Shown: positions 40,450-54,237, counted from the first letter of the stretch. The stretch: 64,000 nucleotides of DNA from Noviherbaspirillum galbum (GCF_010974945.1 NZ_JAAIVB010000037.1:273616-337615), one strand, 5' to 3'. A program made the numbers and translations. The notes: generated from the letters alone by a model not told the origin.

Positions 40450-42936
40450 ATGCGTCTCGTCCTGCTCGGCTTCGCCATTGGCGTTGTCATTTTGCAAACA
40501 TTGCCAGCGCTGCCGCCAGCTTGGATGCTTGCCGCTTTCCTCGTCTTCGGCGTCGCGGGGATGATGCTCATGCGCCGGCTCGAACGGCATGACGCCAATG
40601 ACGCGAACTCCGTCCAGGATTCCGGCGATGCCATCGTTGCCTCTGGCCTCGACTGGCGCCGGGCATTTCCGAAGGCGATCGCCTGCCTGCTGGCCGGAAT
40701 CGCGGCCGGCTTGTGCTGGGCATGCCTGGTCGCGCAATACGCCCTGGGCGATGCCTTGCCCCCCGAATGGGAGGGACGCGACATCACGCTGACCGGCACC
40801 GTTTCCAGCCTGCCTTCCCGCAGCCAGGACGGCCTGCGCTTCCAGTTCGCCGTAGAGTCGGCGCAGGCCGATGCCGGACCGGCGGTCGTCCCGCGCCACC
40901 TCGCTCTCTCCTGGTATGGCAGCTATGGCATGCAGCGCGGCAAGGACGGGCAAGCCGTGCCTGACCTGCGGCCCGGCGAGCGCTGGCAGCTTGCGGTGCG
41001 CCTGAAGCGGCCGCACGGCAACGTCAATCCCTTTGGCTTCGATTACGAGGTCTGGCTGCTCGAACAGGGATTGCGCGCCACCGGCAGCGTCCGGCCCGGC
41101 GCGGCGAACAGGCGGCTGGATGCTTTCGTCGTCGCCCCTGGCCACGTGGTGGAGCGGTGCCGCGGCTGGCTGCGCGACCGCATCCATGCCGCCTTGCCCG
41201 GCCGCGAATACGCCGGCGTCATCGTCGCGCTGGTGATCGGCGACCAGCGCGAGATCAGCCAGCCGGACTGGAAGATCTTCAACCGCACCGGCATCGGCCA
41301 CCTCGTCTCGATTTCCGGCCTGCATATCACCATGGTTGCCGGCATGATGGCTGCCCTGGTCTCCGCGCTCTGGCGCAGGTCGTTCTTCACCGGGCTTGCC
41401 TTGCCGGTACGGCTGCCTGCCCAGCAGGCGGCGGCCCTGGCCGGCATGCTGACGGCGCTGGTCTACGTGCTGCTGGCGGGCTTCGGCGTTCCGGCGCAGC
41501 GCACCTTGTACATGCTAGGCGTGGTCGGGCTGGCCTTGTGGACCGGGCGCCTGACTCAGGTGATCGACGTGCTTTGCCTCGCGCTCGCCGTGGTGCTGCT
41601 GCTCGATCCCTGGGCGGTGCTCTGGCCGGGATTCTGGCTTTCCTTCGGCGCGGTGGCGATCATCCTCTACGCGAGCGCCGGGCGGATCGCGCCCGGACCG
41701 GCGCAGTCGCGCCTTGGCGGCATCGCGCGGCAGTTGCGCGCGGCGGCCCATGTCCAGGCGGTCGTCACCCTCGGCATGGTGCCGCTCACCCTGCTGCTGT
41801 TCGGACAGGTATCGCTGATCAGCCCCGTCGCCAACGCGTTCGCCATTCCCTTGGTCAGCTTTGTCGTCACGCCCTTGTCCCTGGCGGGAAGCATCCTGCC
41901 CGCACCGCTCGGCCAGGCGGCGCTGCTCGCGGCGCATGGACTGGTGGCGGGCCTCGCCGCCTGCCTGGGCTGGCTGAGCAGCCTGCCGCAAGCGGTCTGG
42001 AGCACCGCGCTGCCGGCGTGGTGGATGTTCGCCGCGGCGCTGGCCGGCTGCCTCTGGATGCTCGCGCCAGCCGGCTGGCCGGCGCGCTGGCTGGGAGCGG
42101 GTGGCTTGCTGCCGATGCTCCTGAACGCGCCCGCCCACCCGGCGGAGGGCGAACTGTGGGCGACTTTCTTCGACGTGGGGCAGGGCGCCGCCGTTCTCAT
42201 CGAGACGCCCGGGCATGCCTTGCTCTACGATGCCGGGCCGCTCTACGGCCCCGACTCCGACGGCGGCAGCCGGGTGATCCTGCCCTATCTGCGCGCCCGC
42301 GGCATCCAGTCGCTCGATGGCATGGTGCTGTCGCACAGCGACGCCGACCATACCGGCGGCGCGTCTTCCATCCTCGACGAGATTCGCGTCGGCTGGCTGT
42401 CGTCGTCGCTGCCGCCGGATCATGCCCTCGTCAGGCGCGCACCGCGCCATGTCCGCTGCGAAGCGGGACAGGCTTGGGACTGGGATGGCACGCGCATGTC
42501 GATGCTGCATCCCACCCCCGGCAGCTATGACAACCCCAAGTGGAAACCGAACGCGCGCAGCTGCACGCTCAAGCTGACGCACGGTACGCATGCGCTGCTG
42601 CTGACCGGGGACATCGAAGCGCCGCAGGAACGCGAGCTGCTCGGCGCGCGCGCGGCGGATCTCCCGGCCACGGTGCTGCTGGCGCCGCATCACGGCAGCG
42701 GCACCTCTTCCACCGAGGCCTTCCTGCGCGCGGTGCATCCCGAGCTCGCCATCTTCCAGGCCGGATACCGCAACCGCTATCACCATCCGAAGGCGGAAGT
42801 CTTCGAGCGCTACGGCCGCCTCGGGGTCCAGCGCATGCGCACGGACGTAACGGGCGCGGTGACGCTCGTGTTCGCGCAGGACTGGTCGGCGAGCGCGGAG
42901 CGCGTCGAGCATGCCCGCTACTGGCAGGGAAGGTGA
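40450..42936 (+). CDS. comEC: DNA internalisation protein ComEC/Rec2
   Basis: 828 residues. The N-terminal DUF4131/OB-like domain is followed by the Competence domain with many membrane segments (NRTGIGHLVSISGLHITMVAG, LGVVGLALWTGRLTQVIDVL). The C-terminal metallo-beta-lactamase domain has HSDADHTGGAS and HHGSGTSSTEAFLRA. ComEC moves one DNA strand across the inner membrane during natural transformation; the MBL domain is thought to degrade the other strand. All three domains are present and uninterrupted. Confidence 0.96.
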   Translation: MRLVLLGFAIGVVILQTLPALPPAWMLAAFLVFGVAGMMLMRRLERHDANDANSVQDSGDAIVASGLDWRRAFPKAIACLLAGIAAGLCWACLVAQYALGDALPPEWEGRDITLTGTVSSLPSRSQDGLRFQFAVESAQADAGPAVVPRHLALSWYGSYGMQRGKDGQAVPDLRPGERWQLAVRLKRPHGNVNPFGFDYEVWLLEQGLRATGSVRPGAANRRLDAFVVAPGHVVERCRGWLRDRIHAALPGREYAGVIVALVIGDQREISQPDWKIFNRTGIGHLVSISGLHITMVAGMMAALVSALWRRSFFTGLALPVRLPAQQAAALAGMLTALVYVLLAGFGVPAQRTLYMLGVVGLALWTGRLTQVIDVLCLALAVVLLLDPWAVLWPGFWLSFGAVAIILYASAGRIAPGPAQSRLGGIARQLRAAAHVQAVVTLGMVPLTLLLFGQVSLISPVANAFAIPLVSFVVTPLSLAGSILPAPLGQAALLAAHGLVAGLAACLGWLSSLPQAVWSTALPAWWMFAAALAGCLWMLAPAGWPARWLGAGGLLPMLLNAPAHPAEGELWATFFDVGQGAAVLIETPGHALLYDAGPLYGPDSDGGSRVILPYLRARGIQSLDGMVLSHSDADHTGGASSILDEIRVGWLSSSLPPDHALVRRAPRHVRCEAGQAWDWDGTRMSMLHPTPGSYDNPKWKPNARSCTLKLTHGTHALLLTGDIEAPQERELLGARAADLPATVLLAPHHGSGTSSTEAFLRAVHPELAIFQAGYRNRYHHPKAEVFERYGRLGVQRMRTDVTGAVTLVFAQDWSASAERVEHARYWQGR

Positions 42937-43047
42937 GGCGGCTCGCTGACATGGTCAAGGCATCCGCCCAAGCCGACCCGGGGCAAAGTTGAACTCATTT
43001 ACAATGCTGGATTCCTCGTCTTCAAGCTTTTTGACGCTTTCGCCTGC

Positions 43048-43857
43048 ATGTCCAAGCCCGATCTTCACTTTGCCCACGCCAACAGTTTTCCGGCAGGTAC
43101 CTACCGCGTGTTTTTCCAGCATCTGGAAAAGCATTACCGGGTCCAGGCCTTGCCCATCCATGCGCACGATCCGCGCTACCCGGTGAGCGATGGCTGGCCC
43201 GGGCTGGTGAAGGAACTGGAGGACGATCTCGCGCGGCGCTACGACAAGCCGGTCATCCTCGTCGGACATTCCCTGGGCGGCATGCTCAGCCTGATGGCGG
43301 CGAAGGCGCGGCCCGACCTGGTGCGCTGCGTGGTGCTGGTCGATTCACCGGTGGTGGCGGGCTGGCGCGCCCTCGTGTTGCGCGCCGCCAAGCGCACCGG
43401 CCTGGACATCCATGTGTCGCCGGCAAAATTTTCGGTGAAGCGCCGCAACCTCTGGCCGGACGCCCAAGCCGCCCATGCCCATTTCACCAGCAAGCCCATG
43501 TTTGCCGCCTGGGCGCCGGGCGTGCTGCAGGACTACATGGAGCATGGCCTCGTGGCGCGCGAAGAAGGGGTCAGGCTCCGTTTCCGCCCGGAGATCGAGA
43601 CCGCGGTTTACCGTACCCTCCCGCATCATGTCGGCAGGCTTGCCCGCCCCGGCTTTCCCGTGCCGGTCGGCTTCGTCGGCGGCACGGATTCGGTGGAGTG
43701 TCGCCAGGCCGGCCTCGGCGCGACCCGGCGGCTCGTCGGCCGGCATTTCGTCCAGATCAAGGGCGGGCACCTGGTGCCGATGGAAGCGCCGGCCGAAACC
43801 GCCCGCGCGGTGCATTCCATGATCGGGTCGCTGCTGCAACATGGCCCCAAGGATTGA
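43048..43857 (+). CDS. Alpha/beta-fold hydrolase
   Basis: 269 residues. Nucleophile elbow VGHSLGGMLS with catalytic Ser, and the late His in IKGGHLVPMEAP. The N-terminal HANSFPAGTYRVFFQHLEKHY segment matches a proteobacterial esterase/lipase subgroup near pyrG. The natural substrate is unknown. No signal peptide, so cytosolic. It sits between comEC and pyrG with gaps of 111 and 187 bases, so probably its own transcript. Confidence 0.88.
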   Translation: MSKPDLHFAHANSFPAGTYRVFFQHLEKHYRVQALPIHAHDPRYPVSDGWPGLVKELEDDLARRYDKPVILVGHSLGGMLSLMAAKARPDLVRCVVLVDSPVVAGWRALVLRAAKRTGLDIHVSPAKFSVKRRNLWPDAQAAHAHFTSKPMFAAWAPGVLQDYMEHGLVAREEGVRLRFRPEIETAVYRTLPHHVGRLARPGFPVPVGFVGGTDSVECRQAGLGATRRLVGRHFVQIKGGHLVPMEAPAETARAVHSMIGSLLQHGPKD

Positions 43858-44001
43858 AACTTTCCGGTTCCGCCGAACTTTTTCCGCCGCCAGCTTTCCC
43901 ATCCGCCTTGCGCGAATGCGGCCATCGCCGCACCGGGCTTGAAAGTTCGCAAACCGATGCCGGATAACACGGGGAATGGATGGTGACGGATCGGTTTGCG
44001 G

Positions 44002-44007
44002 TATAAT
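44002..44007 (+). promoter_or_regulatory. Likely -10 element for pyrG
   Basis: A perfect TATAAT lies 37 bases before the pyrG start in the 187-base gap. The -35 is weak. It probably starts the pyrG-kdsA message with a very short leader. Confidence 0.5.
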
Positions 44008-44011
44008 TTGA

Positions 44012-46554
<2,543 letters not shown>

Positions 46555-46612
46555 AGATGGGCGGACACTGGTCCGCCGGCATGGCCTGCTGGAGCGCAGC
46601 CATGGAAATGGG

Positions 46613-46632
46613 ATCCCCGCCTTCGCGGGGAT
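46613..46632. repeat. Dispersed intergenic palindrome, copy 2
   Basis: ATCCCCGC (46613-46620), a CTTC loop, GCGGGGAT (46625-46632), then GACG as in the other copies. It lies between kdsA and eno. Confidence 0.7.
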
Positions 46633-46714
46633 GACGACATCAGTGCGACGGCTGGCCGTGGCAACCGCGATGCCGCAGGAACGACAACCGAATTTTCATT
46701 GTTTTGGAGAATAA

Positions 46715-48001
<1,287 letters not shown>

Positions 48002-48070
48002 TCGTGCGTCACGCTCCGTCATTCCGGGGGATAAACGCCAGCCAACATCGATAACAATGGAGATCACGAC

Positions 48071-49207
48071 ATGCCTGCATCCTGGCTGAAAGCCGCGCTG
48101 TCCGCGCTCGCATTCATCGCGCTGGCCGCGGGTGCGGCCGATAGCTGGATCGTCGGCCAGGTCACCAGCCTGTCGGGCACGAACGGTCCTGAGCTGGGCA
48201 GGGGCCTGGCGCTGGGGCAGCAAGTCTACTTCGACCATGTGAACGCAACCGGCGGCGTGCATGGCAAGCCGATCCGGCTGGTGACGCTGGATGACGGCTA
48301 CCGCGACAGCGAGACGGTGCGTCTCACCCGCAGCTTGCTGGAGACGCGCCAGCCCATCGCCCTGCTCGGCTACCGCGGCACGGCGAATACCCTCGCGCTG
48401 ATGCACTCCCGGCTGCTCGGGCAGGAGGGAATCGCGCTGGTTGGCACGCTCACCGGCGCGGAAGGCGTCCAGGGCGCCGAGAACATCTTCCACGTGCGTA
48501 CGCCCTATGCCGTCGAGGTCGCGGCGCTGGTCGAACAGGTGCTTGGCCTGGGTTACCGCAGCATCGCGCTCGTGCATGCGGATGATGCCTTCGGCAAGGC
48601 CGGGCTGGATGCCGCCCGCGCCGCGCTGGGGAAGAACGGCGCCGTGATCGATGCGTTTGCCTACCGTTCGGATGCCGCCGCCTTCAAGAGCTCGGTGGAG
48701 ACAGTGTCGCGCGCGCTGGCGCGGGCCAGGCATGATGCCGTCATCCTCGTCGCGGTCGGCGAGCCTGCGTTCGAGTTCATCCGGGTTCACAGGCTTGCGC
48801 AGCCCTACAGTCCGATCTTTGCCATGTCGGTGGTCAGCTACCAGGAAGTGCTCGACCGGGTCGGCATGAAAGCCGCCCAGGGCATCGGCTTTTCCCAGGT
48901 GTTTCCTTTTCCGTACAGCGATTCCGTCCCGCTCGTGCGTGAATATCGCAAGCTGCTGAAGCAATATGCGCCTTCCGCGAAACCGGATTACTTCAGCCTC
49001 GAAGGCTATGTCAACGCCAAGGTATTCGTCCAGGCGCTGCGCCGGGCTGGCCCGAAAGCGGACCGTGCCGGCGTGCTCAAGGCCTTGAACGAGGCCGGCG
49101 AACTCGATCTCGGCGGCTTCTACGTACGGCTCGGGCCACGGTGGCGAACCGGAAGCAGTTTCACCGAGCTGACAGTCTTGTCCAAATCGGGTAACTTGAT
49201 CCGGTGA
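48071..49207 (+). CDS. Periplasmic binding protein, branched-chain amino acid type (Peripla_BP_6)
   Basis: 378 residues with a signal peptide (LKAALSALAFIALAAGAADS). The mature protein has VGQVTSLSGTNGPELGRGLA, GGVHGKPIRLVTLDDGY, HVRTPYAVEVAALVEQVL, YRSIALVHADDAFGKAGLDA and FSLEGYVNAKVFVQALRRAG, all typical of LivJ-like receptors. No permease or ATPase genes are near, so it may serve a distant transporter or a sensory role. Transcribed in the same direction as the LysR gene, with a 22-base gap. Confidence 0.87.
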   Translation: MPASWLKAALSALAFIALAAGAADSWIVGQVTSLSGTNGPELGRGLALGQQVYFDHVNATGGVHGKPIRLVTLDDGYRDSETVRLTRSLLETRQPIALLGYRGTANTLALMHSRLLGQEGIALVGTLTGAEGVQGAENIFHVRTPYAVEVAALVEQVLGLGYRSIALVHADDAFGKAGLDAARAALGKNGAVIDAFAYRSDAAAFKSSVETVSRALARARHDAVILVAVGEPAFEFIRVHRLAQPYSPIFAMSVVSYQEVLDRVGMKAAQGIGFSQVFPFPYSDSVPLVREYRKLLKQYAPSAKPDYFSLEGYVNAKVFVQALRRAGPKADRAGVLKALNEAGELDLGGFYVRLGPRWRTGSSFTELTVLSKSGNLIR

Positions 49208-49229
49208 ACTTTCCGGCGAGGCGAGACAG

Positions 49230-50114
49230 ATGGAAATTTATCAATTGCGCACCTTCCTGGCCGTGGCGAAGACCGGCCACCTGACCAAAGCTGCGGAGAA
49301 ATTGCATATCAGCCAACCGGCCGTGAGCAAGCAGATCCGCGCGCTGGAAGAAGAACTCGGGGTGGCCCTGTTCGTGCGCACGCCGACCGGCAGCCCGCTC
49401 ACCAAGGCAGGCGAACTGCTGCTGCCGCAAGCCGAAAAGACCCTGGCGGATGCCCTTGAACTCGTCAGGATGGCAAAAGGGTTGCAGGGCCAGAAGGCCG
49501 GCACCATCCGCTTGGGAACGATCATCGATCCGGAATTTCTGCGGCTCGGAAACACGCTCGGCCGGTTGCTCAACCTGCATCCGAGGATCGATGTCAAGCT
49601 CACCCACGGCATCTCGGGATGGATCCTCGAGCTCATTCGCGCCGGCGAGCTGGACGCGGGGTTTTATCTCGGCGAGGTGGCCGATCCGGCGATCCATGCC
49701 ACCGAGCTTTCCATCCTGACGTACCAGGTCGCGGCGCCCGCCTCGTGGAAAGCGGAGATCGCGGCCGCGAGCTGGAAGACCATCATGCATATGCCGTGGA
49801 TCGGCACGCCGCTGCACAGCTCGCAGCACAGGCTCGTCAAGCAGATGTCGGAAGAACAGAACTGCACGGTAACGACCGTCGTGGAGGCGGACCAGGAATC
49901 GACCATGCGCAATCTCGTGATCCAGGGAGTGGGCCTGTGCCTGCTGCGCGAAGACATCGCCCGCGACGCCGAGGCGCAGGGACTGCTCGTGACCTGGCCG
50001 GGCACGGTGCGCCTCTGTCCGCTTTCCTTCATCTTCATGAAGCACAAGCAGGATGACGTGCTGGTCGAGGCATTGCATCAATCCGTGTTGGATGTCTGGC
50101 GCAACGTCCAATGA
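49230..50114 (+). CDS. LysR family transcription regulator
   Basis: 294 residues. N-terminal HTH: MEIYQLRTFLAVAKTGHLTK, then AAEKLHISQPAVSKQIRALEEELGV. The C-terminal LysR effector-binding domain has an unusually ordinary length. It sits between the binding protein at 48071 and the DctP-type protein at 50146, all in one direction with gaps of 22 and 31 bases. It may therefore regulate uptake of the ligand of one of them. Effector unknown. Confidence 0.93.
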   Translation: MEIYQLRTFLAVAKTGHLTKAAEKLHISQPAVSKQIRALEEELGVALFVRTPTGSPLTKAGELLLPQAEKTLADALELVRMAKGLQGQKAGTIRLGTIIDPEFLRLGNTLGRLLNLHPRIDVKLTHGISGWILELIRAGELDAGFYLGEVADPAIHATELSILTYQVAAPASWKAEIAAASWKTIMHMPWIGTPLHSSQHRLVKQMSEEQNCTVTTVVEADQESTMRNLVIQGVGLCLLREDIARDAEAQGLLVTWPGTVRLCPLSFIFMKHKQDDVLVEALHQSVLDVWRNVQ

Positions 50115-50145
50115 GCCACGTAACCTGCGCCACTGGGAGACGATA

Positions 50146-51132
50146 ATGTTCAAACTGAAAACCTGTGTATTGATTGCCGCGTTCATGATGTCGAACCTGG
50201 CCCTTGCGGCCGAGGCGAGCTTCGGCCATATCGCCGCGGACGACCATCCCGCAGGCCAGGCCGCGCAGCGCTTCGCCGACATCGTAAAGAGCAGGAGCAA
50301 GGGAAGGCTCACCATCAACATCGGTTCCAACGGCAAGATGGGCTCGGAACAGCAACTGCTGGCATCGCTGCAGTCCGGAAAGCAGGACATGATGTTCGGC
50401 TCCACGGCGATCCTCGCCGGATCGGTCAAGGAATACGGCTTGTTCGACCTGCCCTTCCTGTTCTCGAACTTCAAGGAAGTTGATGCCGTGCTCGACGGCA
50501 AGGTCGGACAGCAGCTGTTCGACAAGCTGGGCAAGTCCGGCGTCGTGGGATTGGCTTACTGGGAAAACGGTTTCCGCCAGCTGACCAACTCCAGGCACAA
50601 GGTGGACAAGGCGTCCGACATCCAGGGCCTGAAGTTGCGCGTCATTCCCAATCCGATCTACTCGGACACGTTCAAGGCGCTCGGCGCGGAGACCGTTCCC
50701 CTGCCATTCACCGAGGTCTACAAGGCGCTGGAAACGAAGGCGGTCGACGGACAGGAAAATCCGCTGGCGCTGATCATGTCGACGAAATTCTACGAAGTGC
50801 AGAAGTACGTCACGCTCACCAATCACGCGTACGCGCCGTTCATCGTGCTGGCCAGCGCCAGGTGGTGGAACGCCCTCGGCGCGGACGAAAAGCAGATCGT
50901 CAAGGACGCGGCGGTCGAGGCCGGCGTGTTCCAGCGCAAGCTCGCGCGGGAGCTGGCACTGCGGGCGGCAACAAAGGAATTGCGGGCACAGAGTGTCGAG
51001 GTCAACATCCTGACGGGGGAAGAGGAGGCCAAGCTGCGCGAGAAGACCAGGCCGGTGTTCGACAAGTACGCCAAGACGGTCGGCGAGGATCTGGTGAATC
51101 AGGCGCGGGTTGCGATTGCCAGCGCAAGATAA
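50146..51132 (+). CDS. TRAP transporter solute receptor, DctP family
   Basis: 328 residues. Signal peptide (TCVLIAAFMMSNLALA). Motifs of DctP/SiaP receptors: HIAADDHPAGQAAQRFADIV, NGKMGSEQQLLASLQSGKQD, YWENGFRQLTNSR and DIQGLKLRVIPNPIY with the carboxylate-binding Arg, and ALETKAVDGQENPL. It should bind a C4-type or other organic acid. The membrane subunits DctQ and DctM are absent here. The ATG at 50146 has GGGAGA upstream. Confidence 0.93.
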   Translation: MFKLKTCVLIAAFMMSNLALAAEASFGHIAADDHPAGQAAQRFADIVKSRSKGRLTINIGSNGKMGSEQQLLASLQSGKQDMMFGSTAILAGSVKEYGLFDLPFLFSNFKEVDAVLDGKVGQQLFDKLGKSGVVGLAYWENGFRQLTNSRHKVDKASDIQGLKLRVIPNPIYSDTFKALGAETVPLPFTEVYKALETKAVDGQENPLALIMSTKFYEVQKYVTLTNHAYAPFIVLASARWWNALGADEKQIVKDAAVEAGVFQRKLARELALRAATKELRAQSVEVNILTGEEEAKLREKTRPVFDKYAKTVGEDLVNQARVAIASAR

Positions 51133-51151
51133 GTCGTACGAACCGGAAAGG

Positions 51152-51179
51152 TGTCATTCCCGCGCATGCGGGAATGACA
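51152..51179. repeat. Dispersed intergenic palindrome, copy 3
   Basis: TGTCATTCCCGC (51152-51163), a GCAT loop, GCGGGAATGACA (51168-51179). It lies in the convergent gap between the DctP gene and the Cho-like gene and could act as a bidirectional hairpin. Confidence 0.75.
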
Positions 51180-51236
51180 TGGGCATGCAAGCAGATTCAC
51201 GTCCTGCGCAATTGGTCGCCTGCCGCGCATTCCACC

Positions 51237-52169
51237 TCAACCCTCCTGCCCGGGAAACGCAAAGGCACATCGCCGCACGCCACGTCCATCGCAGCTCATC
51301 TGCAGATCAACCCGTGCCAGCAATCCCGCGGCGAGCGGCGCAAAGAGAATCTTGAAGGTATCGACATCCAGCTTGTTCCCGCGTGGTAGCCGCAAGCTCG
51401 GCACCGATGCCGACAGGCTTCCCAGGTAGGCCCAGTTCTCGACGACATGCACTTGCGTCAGTTCTCCATCGCTCTCGAGGATGCCGATCGGACCGGCGTG
51501 CGGCCATGCATAGTCGTCCAGCTGCTTCAGGGCTTTGTGCACGCGCCGCGTGTGTGCAATGCGGGTCTCCAGTCCGATGCAGGCGCCGCGGCAATGACCG
51601 AGTTGATGAGCAAAGCACGCGCGTCCGTGCGTGGTGTTTTCGATGCCGAGCAGGGCATGGCAGAGCCCGTGCCGGCGCACCTGGGCGCGCCATCCCGCTT
51701 CCGCGGTCCTGCGGGATGCGAACAGGCCATGGGCGGAATACCGGTCAGCGTCGTCATGATCCACGAGCTGCGGCTGGAGGCTGCCCTTCGGCAGATACAG
51801 GGCGTAGGCGGGCGCCGCCGTTTTCAGCAGCACGTTGCAAGGCGGCTGCCATTGCTTGATCAATTGCGATTCCAGCAGCAATGCTCCCGTCTCGCCCGCC
51901 ATGCGGATGAAATCGACTTGCCGGGTCTTGCGCAGCATGGCGTTCTCGCGCGGCGTTCGCAAGTGAGCCTGTACGCGGGAACGGATGTTGACGCTCTTGC
52001 CGATGTAGAGGGGCGCGCCGGACGCATCCAGGAAACGATAGATTCCCGCTTCCGCCGGAAGCGCCTCCAGGCTTGCCGCGTCGATGCCGCGGACGCAGGC
52101 CGGCGAAGGCTTGGCGCGGGGCTTCGGTTGCGGCACCAGTAAGCCTAGCGAACTGACGCGGGTTTGCAT
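51237..52169 (-). CDS. GIY-YIG endonuclease, Cho-like (UvrC N-terminal homologue)
   Basis: 310 residues. The GIY-YIG domain at about 35-115 reads LPAEAGIYRFLDASGAPLYIGKSVNIRSRV with the Arg and Glu (GALLLESQLIKQ) of the active site. The C-terminal half contains a Cys-rich segment (CFAHQLGHCRGACIG) as in UvrC and Cho. There is no C-terminal RNase-H-type nuclease or HhH, so it is shorter than UvrC. Cho makes the 3' incision in UvrABC repair at some lesions. It is not fused to an exonuclease domain as in some relatives. Confidence 0.82.
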   Translation of the reverse strand: MQTRVSSLGLLVPQPKPRAKPSPACVRGIDAASLEALPAEAGIYRFLDASGAPLYIGKSVNIRSRVQAHLRTPRENAMLRKTRQVDFIRMAGETGALLLESQLIKQWQPPCNVLLKTAAPAYALYLPKGSLQPQLVDHDDADRYSAHGLFASRRTAEAGWRAQVRRHGLCHALLGIENTTHGRACFAHQLGHCRGACIGLETRIAHTRRVHKALKQLDDYAWPHAGPIGILESDGELTQVHVVENWAYLGSLSASVPSLRLPRGNKLDVDTFKILFAPLAAGLLARVDLQMSCDGRGVRRCAFAFPGQEG

Positions 52170-52482
52170 GATGTGGATTGAATTTTAAGAATGCCGGTGA
52201 ACGAAGGGGCAGGAAAGGCGGGATGGCAGGCTTTCACTTTGAGGGCATAGCACGTAGATGGTTCCGGGCAATACACCGGGACCGGACCCGTTCTGCCTAA
52301 CCCGCCTCATTCACCGCGGCTATTCATTGTTCACATATTACTCCCCGCGCTTGTGTGCACCCAGCACATTGACCCCCTTCGCCCGATGGTCGAAAGTTGA
52401 TCCTGTTGAACCTTTCTTCCTGGCTTTCCTGGACGAATGCCAACCGCAGCGCTGTACCCGCAAAACACAATAGGAGTGAGAC
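52170..52482. other. 313-base intergenic region
   Basis: Divergent promoter region between the Cho-like gene and the esterase. I see no clear operator, terminator or small gene. AGGAG precedes the esterase start. Confidence 0.4.
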
Positions 52483-54237
52483 ATGAATATCCGGAGACTG
52501 AATGGCGTCGCCTTGGCATGGGCCGCATCGGCAAGCCTGGGGCTTGCAATGGCTGGATGCGGCGGCAACGACTCGTCCGATGGCGTTCCCCTTATCCGGT
52601 CGACCGAATTCGGCCAGGTCGAAGGCGTCATGAATCCGAGCGACAAGAGCGTGGCCTGGCTGGGTGTGCCCTTTGCCAAGCCGCCGGTCGGCAACCTGCG
52701 CTGGCAGCCGCCGCAGCCGCCCGATGCGTGGAGCGGCGTGAAGCCGGCCAAGGAATATGCCAGTGCCTGCACGCAGATCGGCGGCATGTTTGGCCCGCCG
52801 CCCAAGGGCAAGGACTATGGCGCCATTTCGGAAACCTTCTACAAGCCGGTGGGTTCCGAGGATTGTCTTTACCTGAACATCTGGCGCCCGCAGACCGACG
52901 ACGGCACGAAGCTGCCTGTCATCGTGTTCATCCATGGCGGCAGCAACGTGGTCGGCGCTTCCTTCGATCCGATCTACCTCGGCGGCAACCTGGCCAACAA
53001 TGCCAACGCGATCGTCGTTACCGTCGGCTATCGCCTCGGCGTCTTGGGCTGGTTCGCCCATCCCGCCCTGAATACCGGTGATCCTGTCAGGGATTCCGGA
53101 AACTACGCGCTTCTGGACATGATCCAGTCCTTGAAGTTCGTGAAGAACAACATCGCCAGCTTCGGCGGCGATCCGAACAACGTGACGATCATGGGCCAGT
53201 CCGCCGGCGCGGTGAACGTCCATGGCCTGATCGTGTCGCCGATGGCGGCGGGGCTCTTCCACAAGGCGATTCCCCTGAGCGGCGGCCTCGGCGGCAGTCC
53301 GACGGCAACGGCGGTCAACAAGGCGAACGCGTTCATCAATGCCTTGCTGATCAAGGACGGTCTCGCAAAGGACAAGGCTTCCGCCGATGCCTACCGGGCG
53401 GCGCAAGACAATACGTGGTTGAAGAATTACCTCATGTCCAAGTCGAGCGCGGATCTCTACAACATCCAGGTCGATCCGACGGGCGGCAAGTGGGGCACCG
53501 GCTCGCGTACCTTCGAACCGGGCTCGACGACCGCGACCTTGTGGGCCACCGTCGCCCCCATCGCGGACGGCACCGTGGTGCCCAGCAACGTGACGACGGC
53601 CATCTCGAGCGGCAAGTTCAACAAGGTGCCCCAGCTCGCGGGCAACACGGCCGAGGAGGGCAAGCTGTTTTCATCCGCCTTCAAGGTCGACGACTACACG
53701 CGCATCAAGTGGATGAATGGCACCTACCTCGGCACGGTGGCCAACCTCAAGCTCGAGGATATCGTCGACAGAGCGATCGTGAATCCGCTCACGGTGGACA
53801 ACTACAATGCCTACACCTATAACAACCCGAACCGCATCGATCCCGCGCCGAGCCTCACCACCGCCACCTTCCTCGGCCTCGGCACCGCAACGAGCACGGT
53901 CTATTATCCCCAGGTGCCCGTGTATGCCTATGACTTCAAATGGAATAAGCAGCCGGCGCCGTGGAATGACGTGTACGGCGCATGGCATACCGGGGACCTG
54001 CCTTTCGTCTTCGGCAATTTCGGCCTGAACCTGGATAGCTTCGGCTGGACCAAGGCGAATGAACCGGGCAGGCTGGCGCTCTCCAACGTCATGCAGAAGA
54101 GCATCGCCGCATTCATCCGGACCGGGAATCCCAACAACGCCGCCCTCGGCGCGAACTGGGACCAATGGACGCCGACCGCGCCCCGCCGGATGGGGTTCGA
54201 CGCCAGCCTGACCCAGGCGACGGTCGCTGCGGAGTAA
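52483..54237 (+). CDS. Type B carboxylesterase, lipoprotein
   Basis: 584 residues. The N-terminus ends in a lipobox (LGLAMAGC), so it is probably a lipid-anchored envelope enzyme. The alpha/beta esterase core shows LGVPFAKPPVGNLRWQPP, EDCLYLNIWRP, FIHGGSNVVGAS (oxyanion hole) and the nucleophile elbow IMGQSAGAVN (family usually GESAGG). The late His is in WHTGDLPFVFGN, and NTAEEG is near the acid position. Natural ester substrate unknown. It is followed by a strong terminator. Confidence 0.88.
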   Translation: MNIRRLNGVALAWAASASLGLAMAGCGGNDSSDGVPLIRSTEFGQVEGVMNPSDKSVAWLGVPFAKPPVGNLRWQPPQPPDAWSGVKPAKEYASACTQIGGMFGPPPKGKDYGAISETFYKPVGSEDCLYLNIWRPQTDDGTKLPVIVFIHGGSNVVGASFDPIYLGGNLANNANAIVVTVGYRLGVLGWFAHPALNTGDPVRDSGNYALLDMIQSLKFVKNNIASFGGDPNNVTIMGQSAGAVNVHGLIVSPMAAGLFHKAIPLSGGLGGSPTATAVNKANAFINALLIKDGLAKDKASADAYRAAQDNTWLKNYLMSKSSADLYNIQVDPTGGKWGTGSRTFEPGSTTATLWATVAPIADGTVVPSNVTTAISSGKFNKVPQLAGNTAEEGKLFSSAFKVDDYTRIKWMNGTYLGTVANLKLEDIVDRAIVNPLTVDNYNAYTYNNPNRIDPAPSLTTATFLGLGTATSTVYYPQVPVYAYDFKWNKQPAPWNDVYGAWHTGDLPFVFGNFGLNLDSFGWTKANEPGRLALSNVMQKSIAAFIRTGNPNNAALGANWDQWTPTAPRRMGFDASLTQATVAAE

